A DNA stretch of 64,000 nucleotides from Roseicyclus persicicus (GCF_012395815.1 NZ_JAAZQQ010000001.1:930001-994000); one strand, 5' to 3'. Shown: positions 34,877 to 44,123, counted from the first letter of the stretch. The notes: generated by a model from the letters alone, not told the origin. Program-made: numbers and translations.

Positions 34877-35793
34877 AGGCCGCGGCCCTCCCGCCCTGGG
34901 GCCTGCCCGCGCTGGGTGCCGCGCTGATCGCCCTGGCGGCCATGACCGACCAGCGGCTTGCGCTCATCCTCGCCGTCTGGTTCGGCGCCTGGGGCCTCAA
35001 CGCGCTCCTGGCGAACCGGGCCCGGGGCGCGGGCGCGCGGCTGATCGTGCCGCTGATCTTCGGCATCACGCTGCTCGTCCTGTGGGAACTGGTCGTCGTT
35101 CTCTACCAGGTCAGCTTCGTCATCCTGCCCGCGCCGTCGGCGATCTGGGCGCGCATGATCTCGGAAACCGCCATCCTCTGGGCCGATTTCCAGCAGACCA
35201 TCCTCAAGGGCGCGCTGGCGGGCTACGCCATCGGCTGCGGCGCGGCCTTCCTCGCCGCGCTCGCCATCGACCGCAGCGGGTTCCTGCAGCGCGGGCTCCT
35301 GCCCGTGGGCAACTTCATCGCGGCGCTGCCCATCGTCGGCACCGCGCCGATCTTCGTGATGTGGTTCGGCTTCGGCTGGCAGTCCAAGGCCGCCGTGGTC
35401 GTGGCCATGGTGTTCTTTCCGATGCTGGTGAACTGCGTGCAGGGGCTCAAGGCGTCGGACGCGATGCAGCGCGACCTGATGCGCACCTATGCCGCCAGCT
35501 ACGGCCAGACGCTGCTCAAGCTGCGCCTGCCGACCGCGCTGCCCTTCGTGTTCAACGGCTTGAAGATCTGCACGACCCTTGCGCTGATCGGGGCCATCGT
35601 CGCCGAATTTTTCGGCTCTCCGACGGTCGGCATGGGATTCCGCATCAAGATCGAGATGGGCCGCCTCGCCATGGATATGGTCTGGGCGGAAATCGCGGTC
35701 GCCGCGCTGGCCGGCTCGCTGTTCTACGGGCTCGTGGGGCTGATCGAGCGGCAGCTGACATTCTGGCACCCGTCGCAAAGGCGGGGCCGATAA
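34873..35793 (+). CDS. ABC transporter permease (second)
   Basis: A 306-residue permease with about seven to eight helices. ILPAPSAIWARM follows the early helices, and the coupling loop RDLMRTYAASYGQTLLKLRL is near residues 200-220, parallel to that of the first permease. GAIVAEFFGSPTVGMGF is typical of the nitrate/taurine/thiamine-precursor importer family. Its start overlaps the preceding stop by four bases, and the binding protein follows after 34 bases. The two permeases probably form a heterodimer. Confidence 0.92.
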   Translation: MKAAALPPWGLPALGAALIALAAMTDQRLALILAVWFGAWGLNALLANRARGAGARLIVPLIFGITLLVLWELVVVLYQVSFVILPAPSAIWARMISETAILWADFQQTILKGALAGYAIGCGAAFLAALAIDRSGFLQRGLLPVGNFIAALPIVGTAPIFVMWFGFGWQSKAAVVVAMVFFPMLVNCVQGLKASDAMQRDLMRTYAASYGQTLLKLRLPTALPFVFNGLKICTTLALIGAIVAEFFGSPTVGMGFRIKIEMGRLAMDMVWAEIAVAALAGSLFYGLVGLIERQLTFWHPSQRRGR

Positions 35794-35827
35794 CCAGGAC
35801 GACAAGGTCCAACTTGGAGGGAAGACC

Positions 35828-36808
35828 ATGAAGAAGACACTGATACCGGCGCTGGCGCTGGGCATGGCCGCCGGCGCGGCCCAGGCCCAGGACGAGGTGA
35901 CGCTGCAGCTGCAGTGGGTCACCCAGGCGCAGTTCGCGGGCTACTACGTGGCGCTCGAGAACGGCTACTACGAGGAAGAAGGGCTCGACGTCACCATCCT
36001 GCCCGGCGGCCCGGACATCGCACCGCCCCAGGTGCTGGCCGGCGGCGCGGCCGACGCGATGCTGAACTGGATGCCCTCCGCGCTGGCCGCCCGCGAGCGT
36101 GGCCTGCCGGTGGTCAACATCGCCCAGCCCTTCGTGCGGTCGGGCCTGCAGCTGACCTGCTGGGCCGACACCGGCATCACCGAGCCCGCCGACCTGGCCG
36201 GCCACACGGTCGCGCACTGGTTCTTCGGCAACGAGTACACCTTCCTTGGCTGGATGAACCAGCTCGGCATCCCGGTCGACGGGTCCGAGACCGGCGTCAC
36301 GCTGCTGCAGGCGGGCTTCAACGTCGACCCGCTGCTGCAGCGGCAGGCCGACTGCATCTCGACCATGACCTACAACGAATACTGGCAGATCATCGACGCG
36401 GGCGTCTCGCCCGAGGAACTGGTGACCTTCCGCTATTCCGACTACGGCGTCGACACTCTGGAAGACGGCATCTGGGTGCTCGAGGAAAACCTCAACGACC
36501 CCGCCTTCTTCGACAAGATGGTCCGCTTCGTCCGCGCCTCGATGCGGGGCTGGGTCTGGGCGGCCGAGAACCCCGCCGAGGCCGCGATGATCGTGCTCGA
36601 CTATGACGAGACCGGCGCCCAGACCGAGGAGCACCAGCTCCGCATGATGGGCGAGATCGCGCTCCTGGTGGACGCGAACGGCGGCACGCTCGACGAGGAA
36701 TCCTATGCCCGCACCGTCCGCACGCTCCTCGAAGGCGGCGACGCGGTGATCACCGCGGAACCGACCGGCGCCTGGACCCACGCGGTCACGGATGCCGCGC
36801 TGAACTGA
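35828..36808 (+). CDS. NMT1/THI5-like ABC transporter substrate-binding protein
   Basis: A 326-residue periplasmic binding protein with a signal peptide (1-22, ending GAAQAQ). QWVTQAQFAGYYVALENGYY and EEGLDVTILPGGPDIAPPQV are hallmarks of the NMT1/THI5-like family, whose members bind pyrimidine moieties such as thiamine precursors. In this locus the ligand is probably a pyrimidine base or a breakdown product. AGGGAAG precedes the ATG. It is the last gene of the operon; a strong hairpin follows at 36832. Confidence 0.92.
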   Translation: MKKTLIPALALGMAAGAAQAQDEVTLQLQWVTQAQFAGYYVALENGYYEEEGLDVTILPGGPDIAPPQVLAGGAADAMLNWMPSALAARERGLPVVNIAQPFVRSGLQLTCWADTGITEPADLAGHTVAHWFFGNEYTFLGWMNQLGIPVDGSETGVTLLQAGFNVDPLLQRQADCISTMTYNEYWQIIDAGVSPEELVTFRYSDYGVDTLEDGIWVLEENLNDPAFFDKMVRFVRASMRGWVWAAENPAEAAMIVLDYDETGAQTEEHQLRMMGEIALLVDANGGTLDEESYARTVRTLLEGGDAVITAEPTGAWTHAVTDAALN

Positions 36809-36831
36809 TCCCGGCCCCGGCCGGCGTGGCG

Positions 36832-36857
36832 CAGCCCCGGGGGCAACCCCGGGGCTG
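36832..36857 (+). terminator. Hairpin terminator at the end of the pyrimidine operon
   Basis: CAGCCCCGGGG (36832-36842), loop GCAA and CCCCGGGGCTG (36847-36857) form an 11-pair stem capped by a GNRA tetraloop, 24 bases after the last stop. The T tract that follows (TTGCCGTTT) is poor, so termination may be partial. Confidence 0.75.
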
Positions 36858-36892
36858 TTGCCGTTTCCGGGGGCCGGCCATCGCGGCCATCG

Positions 36893-37255
36893 CTACCGCC
36901 GCAGGTCGATCCGCGGCGCCCCGGCGTCCCTGTCGGGCGGGGCGAGGCGGTCGGGCGCGTAGCCCGTGCCGGGCGGCGGGGGCGGGTCGTCGACCTTGTC
37001 GAAATCGCCCACCTGCCGGGTGTTCAGCGGCGGGATGCCCAGCCCCTTCAGCGGCGGCGGGTCGGCGGGCGGCTCCAGCGGGTCGGCGCGCGGGGTCTCC
37101 CGCGGGTCGAGGCGGGGGCCGCGCGCGGTTTCGGCGGCGGTGACGGCGGCCGCGCCCAGCATCGGCGGGGCGGCGGCGGGCGTGCCCTTGGGGTCGGGCC
37201 GGGCCGGTCCCGCGACGGGCAGCGGGACGGCGGGCAGGGGAGGGAGCGGTGTCAT
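36893..37255 (-). CDS. Proline-rich small protein of unknown function
   Basis: A possible 120-residue protein starting MTPLPPLPAVPLPVAG and ending in Arg-rich sequence. The most protein-like part is LGIPPLNTRQVGDFDKVDDP near residues 78-97. A GGAG ribosome site lies seven bases before the ATG at 37255. It has no signal peptide, helix or known domain, and is convergent with the pyrimidine operon. The frame stays open upstream to 37573, but that part overlaps the next gene. Coding status is moderate. Confidence 0.45.
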   Translation of the reverse strand: MTPLPPLPAVPLPVAGPARPDPKGTPAAAPPMLGAAAVTAAETARGPRLDPRETPRADPLEPPADPPPLKGLGIPPLNTRQVGDFDKVDDPPPPPGTGYAPDRLAPPDRDAGAPRIDLRR

Positions 37256-37460
37256 CCACGGACTCCGGGTCGCACAGGCCCCCAACCTGGCCATCATCCT
37301 GCCCCGGTCGGCGCCGGACGGGAAGGGGATCGTTAAAATGCCTTGCAAGATCCGGCCCGGGCCCCGTGCGCCGCGCCCACCTGTAAACAATGGCACAACC
37401 CGTTCTGTCGGCGCCGGTTTCCTGTTAAGGTCGCGCCGACCCAGCCGCCCGAGCCCGCCC

Positions 37461-38792
37461 ATGCCGCCCGTCACCCCCTCTGCCCGCCGCGCCCAGCTGA
37501 CCGGCAACCGCATCCGCGAGCGGCGCCTGGTGCGCGGCATCAAGCAGGCGGAGCTGGCCGAGGCGGTGGGCATCTCGGCCTCCTACCTCAACCTGATCGA
37601 GCACAACCGCCGCCGCATCGGCGGCAAGCTCCTGGTGGCGCTGGCCCGCGCGCTCGACGTGGAACCCGCGCAGCTGTCCGAAGGCGCCGACGCCACCCTC
37701 TACGACGCGCTGCAATCGGCGGCGCAGGCGCTGCCCGCCCCCTTCGGCGCCCGCCCCGAGACCGACCGCATCGACGAGCTCGCGGGCCGGTTTCCCGGCT
37801 GGACCGCCCTGATCGCCGCCCAGCAGAAGCGCATCGCCGCCCTCGACGCGCTGGTCGAGGGGCTGCGCGACCGGCTGGGCCACGACCCGGTGCTGGCCGA
37901 ATCGATGCACGAGGTGCTGTCGACCGTCGCCGCGATCCGCTCCACCGCCGACATCCTGGTGCGCGAGCCCGATCTCGAGGCGGTCTGGCGCAGCCGGTTC
38001 CACCGCAACCTCCACGAGGAGGCCGAGCGCCTGTCGACCCGCGCCACCGCGCTCCTGCGCCATTTCGAGGCCGAGGAGGAAGACGCCGGCAGCCGCGCCG
38101 CCTCCACCCCGATCGAGACGGTCGAGGCCATGTTCGAGGCCGCCGGCCACCATTTCCCCGCCATCGAGGCCGAGGGCTGGGCCGCCATCCCCGGCGTCAT
38201 CGCGCGCGCCGCCGGCATGGAGGACCCCGCCACCCGCGACCTGGCCGAACGGCTGCTGACCGCCTACGCCGACGATGCCGCGCGGCTGCCGCTGGCGCTG
38301 GTGCGCCCGGCGGCCGAGGCGGCGGGCTACGACCCCGCGGCGCTGCTTGCGCTCGGGGCCGGCGACGTGGCGCTGGTGCTGCGCCGGCTCGCCACCCTGC
38401 CGCGACAGGCGGCGCTGGGCGAGGGCGCGCCGCCCTTCGGCCTGGCGGTCTGCGACGGGTCGGGGGCGCTGATCTTCCGCCGCCGGCTCACCGCCTTTTC
38501 CATTCCGCGCTTCGGGGCCGGTTGCCCGCTCTGGCCGCTCTACCGCGCGCTCGGCCGCCCCGGCCAGCCCGAGGCCGCGCTGATCGAGATGCCGCAGGGC
38601 GCCCGGTTCCGCGCCTGGGCGGTCAGCCAGCCGGCCGCGCCCGCGGGCTTCGGCGAGGCGCCCGTGATGCAGGCGGTGATGCTGGTCACACCGGCCGAGG
38701 CGCTGCGGTCCCCGGCGCCCGCCGGCCCGGTCATCGCCGCCGGCCCCGGTTGCCACCTCTGCCCGCGCACGGAGTGCCCGGCCCGGCGCTGA
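37461..38792 (+). CDS. Short-chain fatty acyl transcriptional regulator (XRE, DUF2083)
   Basis: A 443-residue regulator. The XRE HTH is at about residues 10-65 (IRERRLVRGIKQAELAEAVG, ASYLNLIEHNRRRIGG). The rest matches the DUF2083/RamB-like family, with FGLAVCDGSGALIFRRRL and the cysteine-rich end CHLCPRTECPARR. Family members in actinobacteria and alphaproteobacteria control acetate, propionate and glyoxylate genes in response to acyl-CoA. The neighbouring CrbS/CrbR-like pair also suggests short-chain acid control. ATG 37461 gives the conserved N-terminus; the frame is open far upstream. Confidence 0.9.
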   Translation: MPPVTPSARRAQLTGNRIRERRLVRGIKQAELAEAVGISASYLNLIEHNRRRIGGKLLVALARALDVEPAQLSEGADATLYDALQSAAQALPAPFGARPETDRIDELAGRFPGWTALIAAQQKRIAALDALVEGLRDRLGHDPVLAESMHEVLSTVAAIRSTADILVREPDLEAVWRSRFHRNLHEEAERLSTRATALLRHFEAEEEDAGSRAASTPIETVEAMFEAAGHHFPAIEAEGWAAIPGVIARAAGMEDPATRDLAERLLTAYADDAARLPLALVRPAAEAAGYDPAALLALGAGDVALVLRRLATLPRQAALGEGAPPFGLAVCDGSGALIFRRRLTAFSIPRFGAGCPLWPLYRALGRPGQPEAALIEMPQGARFRAWAVSQPAAPAGFGEAPVMQAVMLVTPAEALRSPAPAGPVIAAGPGCHLCPRTECPARR

Positions 38793-38802
38793 GGCGCGGG
38801 GC

Positions 38803-39585
38803 TCAGCCCGGGGTGGCGGGCTTGCGCGCCCGGATGAAGGTCGGCCGGTGCTCGCCCGAGCGCAGCACCACCAGCATCCGGTCCCAGATCTCGATGTTGC
38901 GGTCGACGAACTCCTCGCCCAGCCGCGCCGCGACCTCGGCCCGCCAGGGCCCCCGCATCCGCGCCAGTTCCGCCTCGGCCACCTCCCGGTACCAGGGGTT
39001 GCGGTCGACGGTCTCCACCTCGACCAGCCCCGCCGCCTCGGCCGCGGCCCGGTAGCGCGCGGGCGAGGCCATGCCGAAATCCAGCGCCTCGGCGTCCATG
39101 TAGGCCCGCATCTCGGGCGAGGGCGGGCCGTCGTGGCCGATCAGCCAGTCCGAGGCGAGGAACCGGCCCCCGGGCTTCAGCACCCGCGCCACCTCGGCCA
39201 TCAGGGCGGCCTTGTCGGGGATGTGGACGATCGAGTCCTTGGAGAACACCACGTCGAAACAGCCCGGCGGAAAGGGCAGCGGCCCCGGCCAGACCCGCAC
39301 CAGCCCGATCCGCCGGTCCAGCCCCGCCGCGGCGACCAGCGTCCGGGCGCGTTCCAGCACGCCGTCCTCCACGTCGATGCCGGTGACGTGGCCCGCGCCG
39401 TGATCCCGCACCAGGCACAGGTCGATGCCGCCCGCCCCGCAGCCGATGTCGAGCACCGAAAGGCCGGCGATGTCGTGCCCCTCGAGCACGCGGGCCACCT
39501 CGGCCGGCCCGCCGGGCGACAGGAACCCCTCGCCCCAGATCGCCTCCAGCAGCGCGATCAGCTCGGCCGGGTAGTGGTCGGTCAT
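38803..39585 (-). CDS. Class I SAM-dependent methyltransferase
   Basis: A 260-residue methyltransferase with motif I VLDIGCGAGGIDLCL near residue 45, the acidic GIDVEDGVLERA near 70 and the post-I motif FDVVFSKDSIVHIPDK near 115. FLSPGGPAEVARVLEG, SKDSIVHIPDKAAL and LASDWLIG resemble phosphoethanolamine methyltransferases, so a phospholipid headgroup or similar amine is a possible substrate. The ATG at 39585 (MTDHYPAELIALL) was chosen; an upstream extension is open but not family-like. It is convergent with the regulator, ten bases apart. Confidence 0.85.
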   Translation of the reverse strand: MTDHYPAELIALLEAIWGEGFLSPGGPAEVARVLEGHDIAGLSVLDIGCGAGGIDLCLVRDHGAGHVTGIDVEDGVLERARTLVAAAGLDRRIGLVRVWPGPLPFPPGCFDVVFSKDSIVHIPDKAALMAEVARVLKPGGRFLASDWLIGHDGPPSPEMRAYMDAEALDFGMASPARYRAAAEAAGLVEVETVDRNPWYREVAEAELARMRGPWRAEVAARLGEEFVDRNIEIWDRMLVVLRSGEHRPTFIRARKPATPG

Positions 39586-39735
39586 GGCGGCGTGCCCCCC
39601 TGCGAGTCGCCCGGTGTCGTCCGCGCCATTGCGCATGACGCCGGGGCCGTCGCCAAGGGGGCACGCGGGCACCCCATTGCCTAATCCCGCGCCGCGCTGC
39701 AAACTCGCCCGACCCAAGGCGGAGGGAGGACAGCC

Positions 39736-40125
39736 GTGGGCGGACGCATCCTGCTCGTGGAGGACGAGGGCAACATTCTCGAAGCCATCGGCTTCATTCT
39801 CAGCCGCGCCGGCTGGGAGGTGCAGGGCCATGGCAACGGGGCCACCGCCCTCGACGCGGTCGCCCGCACGGGGCCCGACCTGATCGTGCTCGACGTGATG
39901 CTGCCCGGCCGCTCGGGCCTGGAAATCCTGCGCGACCTGCGTGCGCGCCCCGAGACGGCCGAGCTGCCCGTCCTCATGCTCACCGCCAAGGGCCAGGCCC
40001 GCGACCGCGAGACCGCGCTGGAGCTGGGCGCCAACGCCTACCTGACCAAGCCCTTCTCCAACGCCGACCTGCTCGCCACCGTCACCCGGCTGGCCGAGGC
40101 CCGGGCCGCGACGGGCCGCGGCTGA
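39736..40125 (+). CDS. Single-domain response regulator (CrbR-like partner)
   Basis: A 129-residue receiver domain with no output domain. The acidic pocket is Glu9/Asp10/Glu11 (LLVEDEGNI), the phosphorylated aspartate is Asp53 (LIVLDVMLPG), with Thr83 (LMLTAK) and Lys105 (YLTKPF). The start is GTG 39736 after GGAGGGAGGA. It is 13 bases before a small membrane protein and then the symporter-kinase, and is probably the phosphate acceptor of that kinase. Since it has no DNA-binding domain, its output must pass through another protein. Confidence 0.92.
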   Translation: MGGRILLVEDEGNILEAIGFILSRAGWEVQGHGNGATALDAVARTGPDLIVLDVMLPGRSGLEILRDLRARPETAELPVLMLTAKGQARDRETALELGANAYLTKPFSNADLLATVTRLAEARAATGRG

Positions 40126-40138
40126 GGCCCGGGCCCCG

Positions 40139-40423
40139 ATGGCGCGGCGGCTGTTTCTCGAACGGCGGACCTACCGGCAGAACCGGCTGCAGGACGCCGC
40201 GCGGCTGTTGCCGGTGCTGGGGCTGGTGCTGTTCTTCGCGCCGGTCTTCATCCGCGGCGACGCGGCCGAGGCCGGCCCGTCGCTGTCGAGCTGGCTGGTC
40301 TACTACTTCGCCGTCTGGATCGGCCTGATCGTGCTGACCGCGGTGGTGTCGCGCGCCCTGACGCCGGGCGGCCGCGCCGAGCCGGGGTCGCCGCCGCCGC
40401 CGCCCGAGGGGGAGGGCGGCTGA
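40139..40423 (+). CDS. Small two-helix membrane protein of the sensor operon
   Basis: A 94-residue protein with membrane helices at about 21-38 and 50-70, a basic N-terminus (RRLFLERRTYRQNRLQD) and a Pro/Glu/Gly-rich tail. No known domain was recognised. It lies between the response regulator and the symporter-kinase and shares one base with the kinase start, so translation is probably coupled. Its place suggests an accessory subunit of the sensor, as small subunits accompany some sodium:solute symporters; that is an inference. Confidence 0.8.
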   Translation: MARRLFLERRTYRQNRLQDAARLLPVLGLVLFFAPVFIRGDAAEAGPSLSSWLVYYFAVWIGLIVLTAVVSRALTPGGRAEPGSPPPPPEGEGG

Positions 40424-43107
40424 TGCTCAGCTTCGACGGGCTGGTCGCGGTCTGCGTGCTCTACGTGGCGATGCTGTTCGGGATCGCCTTCCTGGCCGAG
40501 AAGCGCGCCGCCGAGGGCAAGGCGCGCTGGCTGTCCTCGCCGATCACCTACACCCTCAGCCTGTCGATCTACACCACCGCCTGGACCTTCTACGGCGCGG
40601 TCGGTTCGGCGGTGCGCAACGGGCTCGAGTTCCTGACGATCTACCTCGGGCCGACGCTGGTGTTCATCGGCTGGTTCTGGCTGTTGCGAAAGATGGTCCG
40701 TATCGGCCGCGCCCAGAGGATCACCTCGATCGCCGACATGATCTCCAGCCGCTACGGCAAGTCGGGCGGGCTGGCGGCGCTGGTCACGGTGCTCGCCGTC
40801 CTCGGCACGACGCCTTACATCGCGCTGCAGCTGCAGTCGGTCACGCTGTCCTTCTCGGTCTTCGCGCGGCCCGGCGCCTTCGGGGCGCCCGACACCGAAC
40901 AGACGGCGATCTGGGTCGCGGCGGGCCTTGCGCTGTTCACCATCGTGTTCGGCACCCGCTCGCTCGACGTGAACGAGCGCCACCCGGGCCTCGTCTCGGC
41001 CATCGCGCTCGAGGCCATCGTCAAGCTGACCGCGCTCCTCGCCGTCGGCATCTTCGTGGTCTGGGGCGTGGCCGACGGGCCCGCCGACATGCTGGCGCGC
41101 ATCGAGGCCAGCCCGGTCAGCCAGAGCTCGTGGAACGGCGCGCGCTGGCTGGGGCTGTCGGTGCTGGCCGGCGCCGCCATCCTGTGCCTGCCGCGCATGT
41201 TCCAGGTGCTGGTTGTCGAGAACTCCGACGAGCGGCACCTCGCCACCGCCGGCTGGGCCTTCCCGCTCTACCTGCTGCTGATCAGCCTCTTCGTGGTGCC
41301 GATCGCGGTGGTGGGCCTCGAACTGCACGGCCCCGGCGCCAACCCCGACCTGTTCGTGCTGACCGTGCCGCTGGGCCTGGGGCAGGACGGTCTGGCCCTT
41401 CTTGTGTTCCTCGGCGGCTTCTCGGCGGCGACCTCCATGGTGATTGTCGCCGCGCTGGCGCTGTCGACCATGCTGTCGAACCACATCATCGTGCCGGTCT
41501 GGCTGCGCCTGTCGCGCCACGACGACCCGATGTCGGGCGACATGCGCCGCGTGGCGCTGACGGCGCGGCGGCTGTCGATCGGGGGCGTGCTGTTCCTCGG
41601 CTGGGGCTATTACCGCCTGTCGGGCGGGACCGACGCGCTGGCCGCCATCGGGCTGATCGCGTTCCTCGGCGTGGCGCAGATCCTGCCGGCGCTGCTGGGC
41701 GGCATCCTGTGGCGCGGCGCCACCCGGATCGGGGCGGCGATGGGGATCGGCTCGGGCTTCCTGATCTGGGCCTGGCTCCTGCTGCTGCCCAACCTGGCCG
41801 AGACCGGGGGCGGGCTGCCCGTCCTGTTCGAGGCCGGGCCCTTCGGCCTCGCCTGGCTCAGCCCCGCCACGCCGCTGGGCCTGGCGGCCACCGACCCGCT
41901 CCTGACCGCGATGGTGCTGTCGCTGGGGGTGAACACCTTCCTGTTCATCCTCGGCTCGCTGGTGTCCTTCCCCGGCCCGCTGGAACGGCTGCAGGGGGCG
42001 CAGTTCGTCAACGTCTACGACCACTCGCGGCCGCTCTACGGCTGGCAGGGGGTGGCGGGGGCCGCCGACGACCTCCTGATCATGGCGCAGCGGATCCTCG
42101 GGACGGGGCGCGCCGGGCGGCTGTTCCAGGCCGCGGCCGAGGCGCAGGGGCGCACGGGCGGCGTGCCGGAACCCACGCCCGATTTCCTCGAACGGCTGGA
42201 GCGGGAGCTGGCGGGCTCGGTCGGCGCGGCCACGGCGCATGCCATGGTCGCCCAGATCATCGGGGGCGCCAGCGTGTCGGTGCGCGACCTCCTGGCCGTG
42301 GCCGACGAGACCGCGCAGATCATGGAGTATTCCAGCCAGCTCGAGGCGAAATCGGCCGAGCTCGCCCAGACCGCCGCGCGGCTGCGCGAGGCCAACGCCA
42401 AGCTGACCGAGCTGTCGCGCCAGAAGGACGCCTTCCTCAGCCAGATCAGCCACGAGCTTCGCACGCCGATGACCTCGATCCGGGCGTTTTCCGAGATCCT
42501 GATGCAGGCCGACCCGGTCGACGATGCCGCCCGCGCGCGGTTCTCCCGCATCATCCACGACGAAAGCCTGCGTCTGACGCGGCTGCTGGATGACCTTCTC
42601 GACCTGTCGGTGCTGGAAAACGGCCGCGTCACCCTGAACGAGACCGAGGCGCGGCTGTCCGACGTGCTCGACCGCGCCATCTACGCCGCGGGGGCCATGG
42701 CCGAGGACGGGCGGCTCGCCATCCGGCGGGACCGCGCGGAGGAGGCCGTCGCGCTGTGGACCGACGCCGACCGGCTGGCGCAGGTGTTCATCAACCTGAT
42801 CTCCAACGCGCAGAAATACTGCGACGCCGCCCAGCCCGAGCTGACCATCTCGGTGCGCCAGCTGCCCGGCCGGGTCGAGGTGGAGTTCGCCGACAACGGC
42901 ACCGGCATCCCGCCGCGCCAGCAATCCCTGATCTTCGAGAAATTCGCCCGCGCCGACACCGCCCGCGGCGCGCCGGGGGCGGGGCTTGGCCTCGCCATCA
43001 GCCGCGAGATCATGGCCCGGCTGGGCGGCGGCCTGTCCTACGTGCCCTCGGGCGGCGGCGCGCGGTTCCGGGTGCGGCTGCCCGCCCGCGCGCTCCGGGC
43101 CGCTTGA
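40423..43107 (+). CDS. Sodium:solute symporter-type sensor histidine kinase (CrbS/CbrA-like)
   Basis: An 894-residue sensor. Residues 1-500 form a 12-13-helix sodium:solute symporter domain (TYTLSLSIYTTAWTFYGAVG, GGFSAATSMVIVAALALSTM). After a linker, the HisKA domain has the phosphorylated His677 in SHELRTPMTSIRAFSEIL, and the ATPase domain has NLISNAQKYCDA, FADNGTGIP and GAGLGLAIS. There is no receiver domain; the separate regulator at 39736 fits as partner. In Vibrio and Pseudomonas such CrbS/R pairs switch on acetate use. The nearby DUF2083 regulator supports a short-chain acid signal. Confidence 0.93.
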   Translation: MLSFDGLVAVCVLYVAMLFGIAFLAEKRAAEGKARWLSSPITYTLSLSIYTTAWTFYGAVGSAVRNGLEFLTIYLGPTLVFIGWFWLLRKMVRIGRAQRITSIADMISSRYGKSGGLAALVTVLAVLGTTPYIALQLQSVTLSFSVFARPGAFGAPDTEQTAIWVAAGLALFTIVFGTRSLDVNERHPGLVSAIALEAIVKLTALLAVGIFVVWGVADGPADMLARIEASPVSQSSWNGARWLGLSVLAGAAILCLPRMFQVLVVENSDERHLATAGWAFPLYLLLISLFVVPIAVVGLELHGPGANPDLFVLTVPLGLGQDGLALLVFLGGFSAATSMVIVAALALSTMLSNHIIVPVWLRLSRHDDPMSGDMRRVALTARRLSIGGVLFLGWGYYRLSGGTDALAAIGLIAFLGVAQILPALLGGILWRGATRIGAAMGIGSGFLIWAWLLLLPNLAETGGGLPVLFEAGPFGLAWLSPATPLGLAATDPLLTAMVLSLGVNTFLFILGSLVSFPGPLERLQGAQFVNVYDHSRPLYGWQGVAGAADDLLIMAQRILGTGRAGRLFQAAAEAQGRTGGVPEPTPDFLERLERELAGSVGAATAHAMVAQIIGGASVSVRDLLAVADETAQIMEYSSQLEAKSAELAQTAARLREANAKLTELSRQKDAFLSQISHELRTPMTSIRAFSEILMQADPVDDAARARFSRIIHDESLRLTRLLDDLLDLSVLENGRVTLNETEARLSDVLDRAIYAAGAMAEDGRLAIRRDRAEEAVALWTDADRLAQVFINLISNAQKYCDAAQPELTISVRQLPGRVEVEFADNGTGIPPRQQSLIFEKFARADTARGAPGAGLGLAISREIMARLGGGLSYVPSGGGARFRVRLPARALRAA

Positions 43108-43166
43108 CCGATCCTTAACCCTTTTCGGGGCAGGGTAGGGGCGATGCCACCCCGGACCCGCCCCCG

Positions 43167-44123
43167 ATGACCGCCCCCCGCCCCGGCGCGCTGCGCCGCA
43201 AGATCGCGGCCCATGCCCGCCCCGCCCCGCCGCGCCCTGACCTGTCGGCCGGCGCGGTGCGCGGCTTCGGCCGGGCCTTGCGCCACGCGGCGGCGCCCTT
43301 CGACGGGCTCGGCCTGACGCTCGGCGATGTGGGCTTCACGCCGGATGCCGACCTCGACGGCGCCCTTGCCGCGCTGCCGCCCCAGGGCCTTGTCGCCGCG
43401 GTCGAGGACGCGGCCGGCCGCCGCGGCCTGATCGGCCTGTCCGCGGGCCTCGTCGACGCGCTGGTCGAAGTGCAGACCACCGGCCGGGTCGAGGCGGCCG
43501 AGCTTCCGCCGCGCCCCGTCACCCGCATCGACGAGGCGCTGGCGCGCGACTTCGTCGACCTCGCGCTTGCGTCCTTCGCCGCCGAGACCCAGGGACTGCC
43601 CGGCCGCGACTGGCCCGACCGCGTCACCTACGGCAGCCGCATCCGCGACCGCGGCCAGGTCTCGCTCCTGCTGCCCGAGGGGCGCTATGGCGTCCTGTCC
43701 GCGGCGCTGGGCTTTGCCGGCGTCGCGCGGCGGGCCGGCGTGGTGCTGGTGCTGCCCACGGTCGCCGTGGCCGCCGCCGCCGCCCCGGCCGAGGTGCGCC
43801 CGCCCGACCCGGCCTGGGTGGCCGCCCGCGCCCGCCTCCTCGACGATCTGTGCCTGCCGCTCGACGCCGTGCTCCTGCGGGTCCGGCGCCCGCTGGGCGA
43901 GGTGCAGGCGCTGGCCGTGGGCGACCTGGTGCCGTTTCGCGCGGCCGACCTTGCCGAGGTCGCGCTCGAGGATGCCGCGGGGCGCGTCCTCGCCCGTGGC
44001 CGTCTCGGGCAGGTCGGCGGCCACCGGGCCCTGCGCCTGCCCGCCGCCCCCGCCGCCGCCGCACCCGCGCCCGCCGCCGACCCCGCGCCGCCCGCGCCCG
44101 CCGCCGCCCGCGCCGCCGGCTGA
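43167..44123 (+). CDS. FliM/FliN-type flagellar motor switch C-terminal domain protein
   Basis: A 318-residue protein. The first 200 residues look FliM-like (RALRHAAAPFDGLGLTLGDV, LVDALVEVQTTGRV). Residues about 222-292 form a SpoA domain (LLDDLCLPLDAVLLRVRRPL, VGDLVPFR, LARGRLGQVGGHRALRL). The end is an Ala/Pro-rich tail of about 25 residues. It could be an additional motor-switch subunit, but no other flagellar gene is in the window. It lies 59 bases after the symporter-kinase on the same strand. Genomes of this order often carry such a protein outside the flagellar cluster. Confidence 0.8.
   Translation: MTAPRPGALRRKIAAHARPAPPRPDLSAGAVRGFGRALRHAAAPFDGLGLTLGDVGFTPDADLDGALAALPPQGLVAAVEDAAGRRGLIGLSAGLVDALVEVQTTGRVEAAELPPRPVTRIDEALARDFVDLALASFAAETQGLPGRDWPDRVTYGSRIRDRGQVSLLLPEGRYGVLSAALGFAGVARRAGVVLVLPTVAVAAAAAPAEVRPPDPAWVAARARLLDDLCLPLDAVLLRVRRPLGEVQALAVGDLVPFRAADLAEVALEDAAGRVLARGRLGQVGGHRALRLPAAPAAAAPAPAADPAPPAPAAARAAG

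Noticed and set aside
37256-37573. N-terminal extension of the proline-rich 120-residue protein
   Set aside because: It would run through the promoter and first codons of the XRE regulator on the other strand; a good ribosome site supports the shorter start.
40303-42924. An 873-codon minus-strand frame opposite the symporter-kinase
   Set aside because: It is antisense to a gene with intact symporter, HisKA and ATPase motifs.
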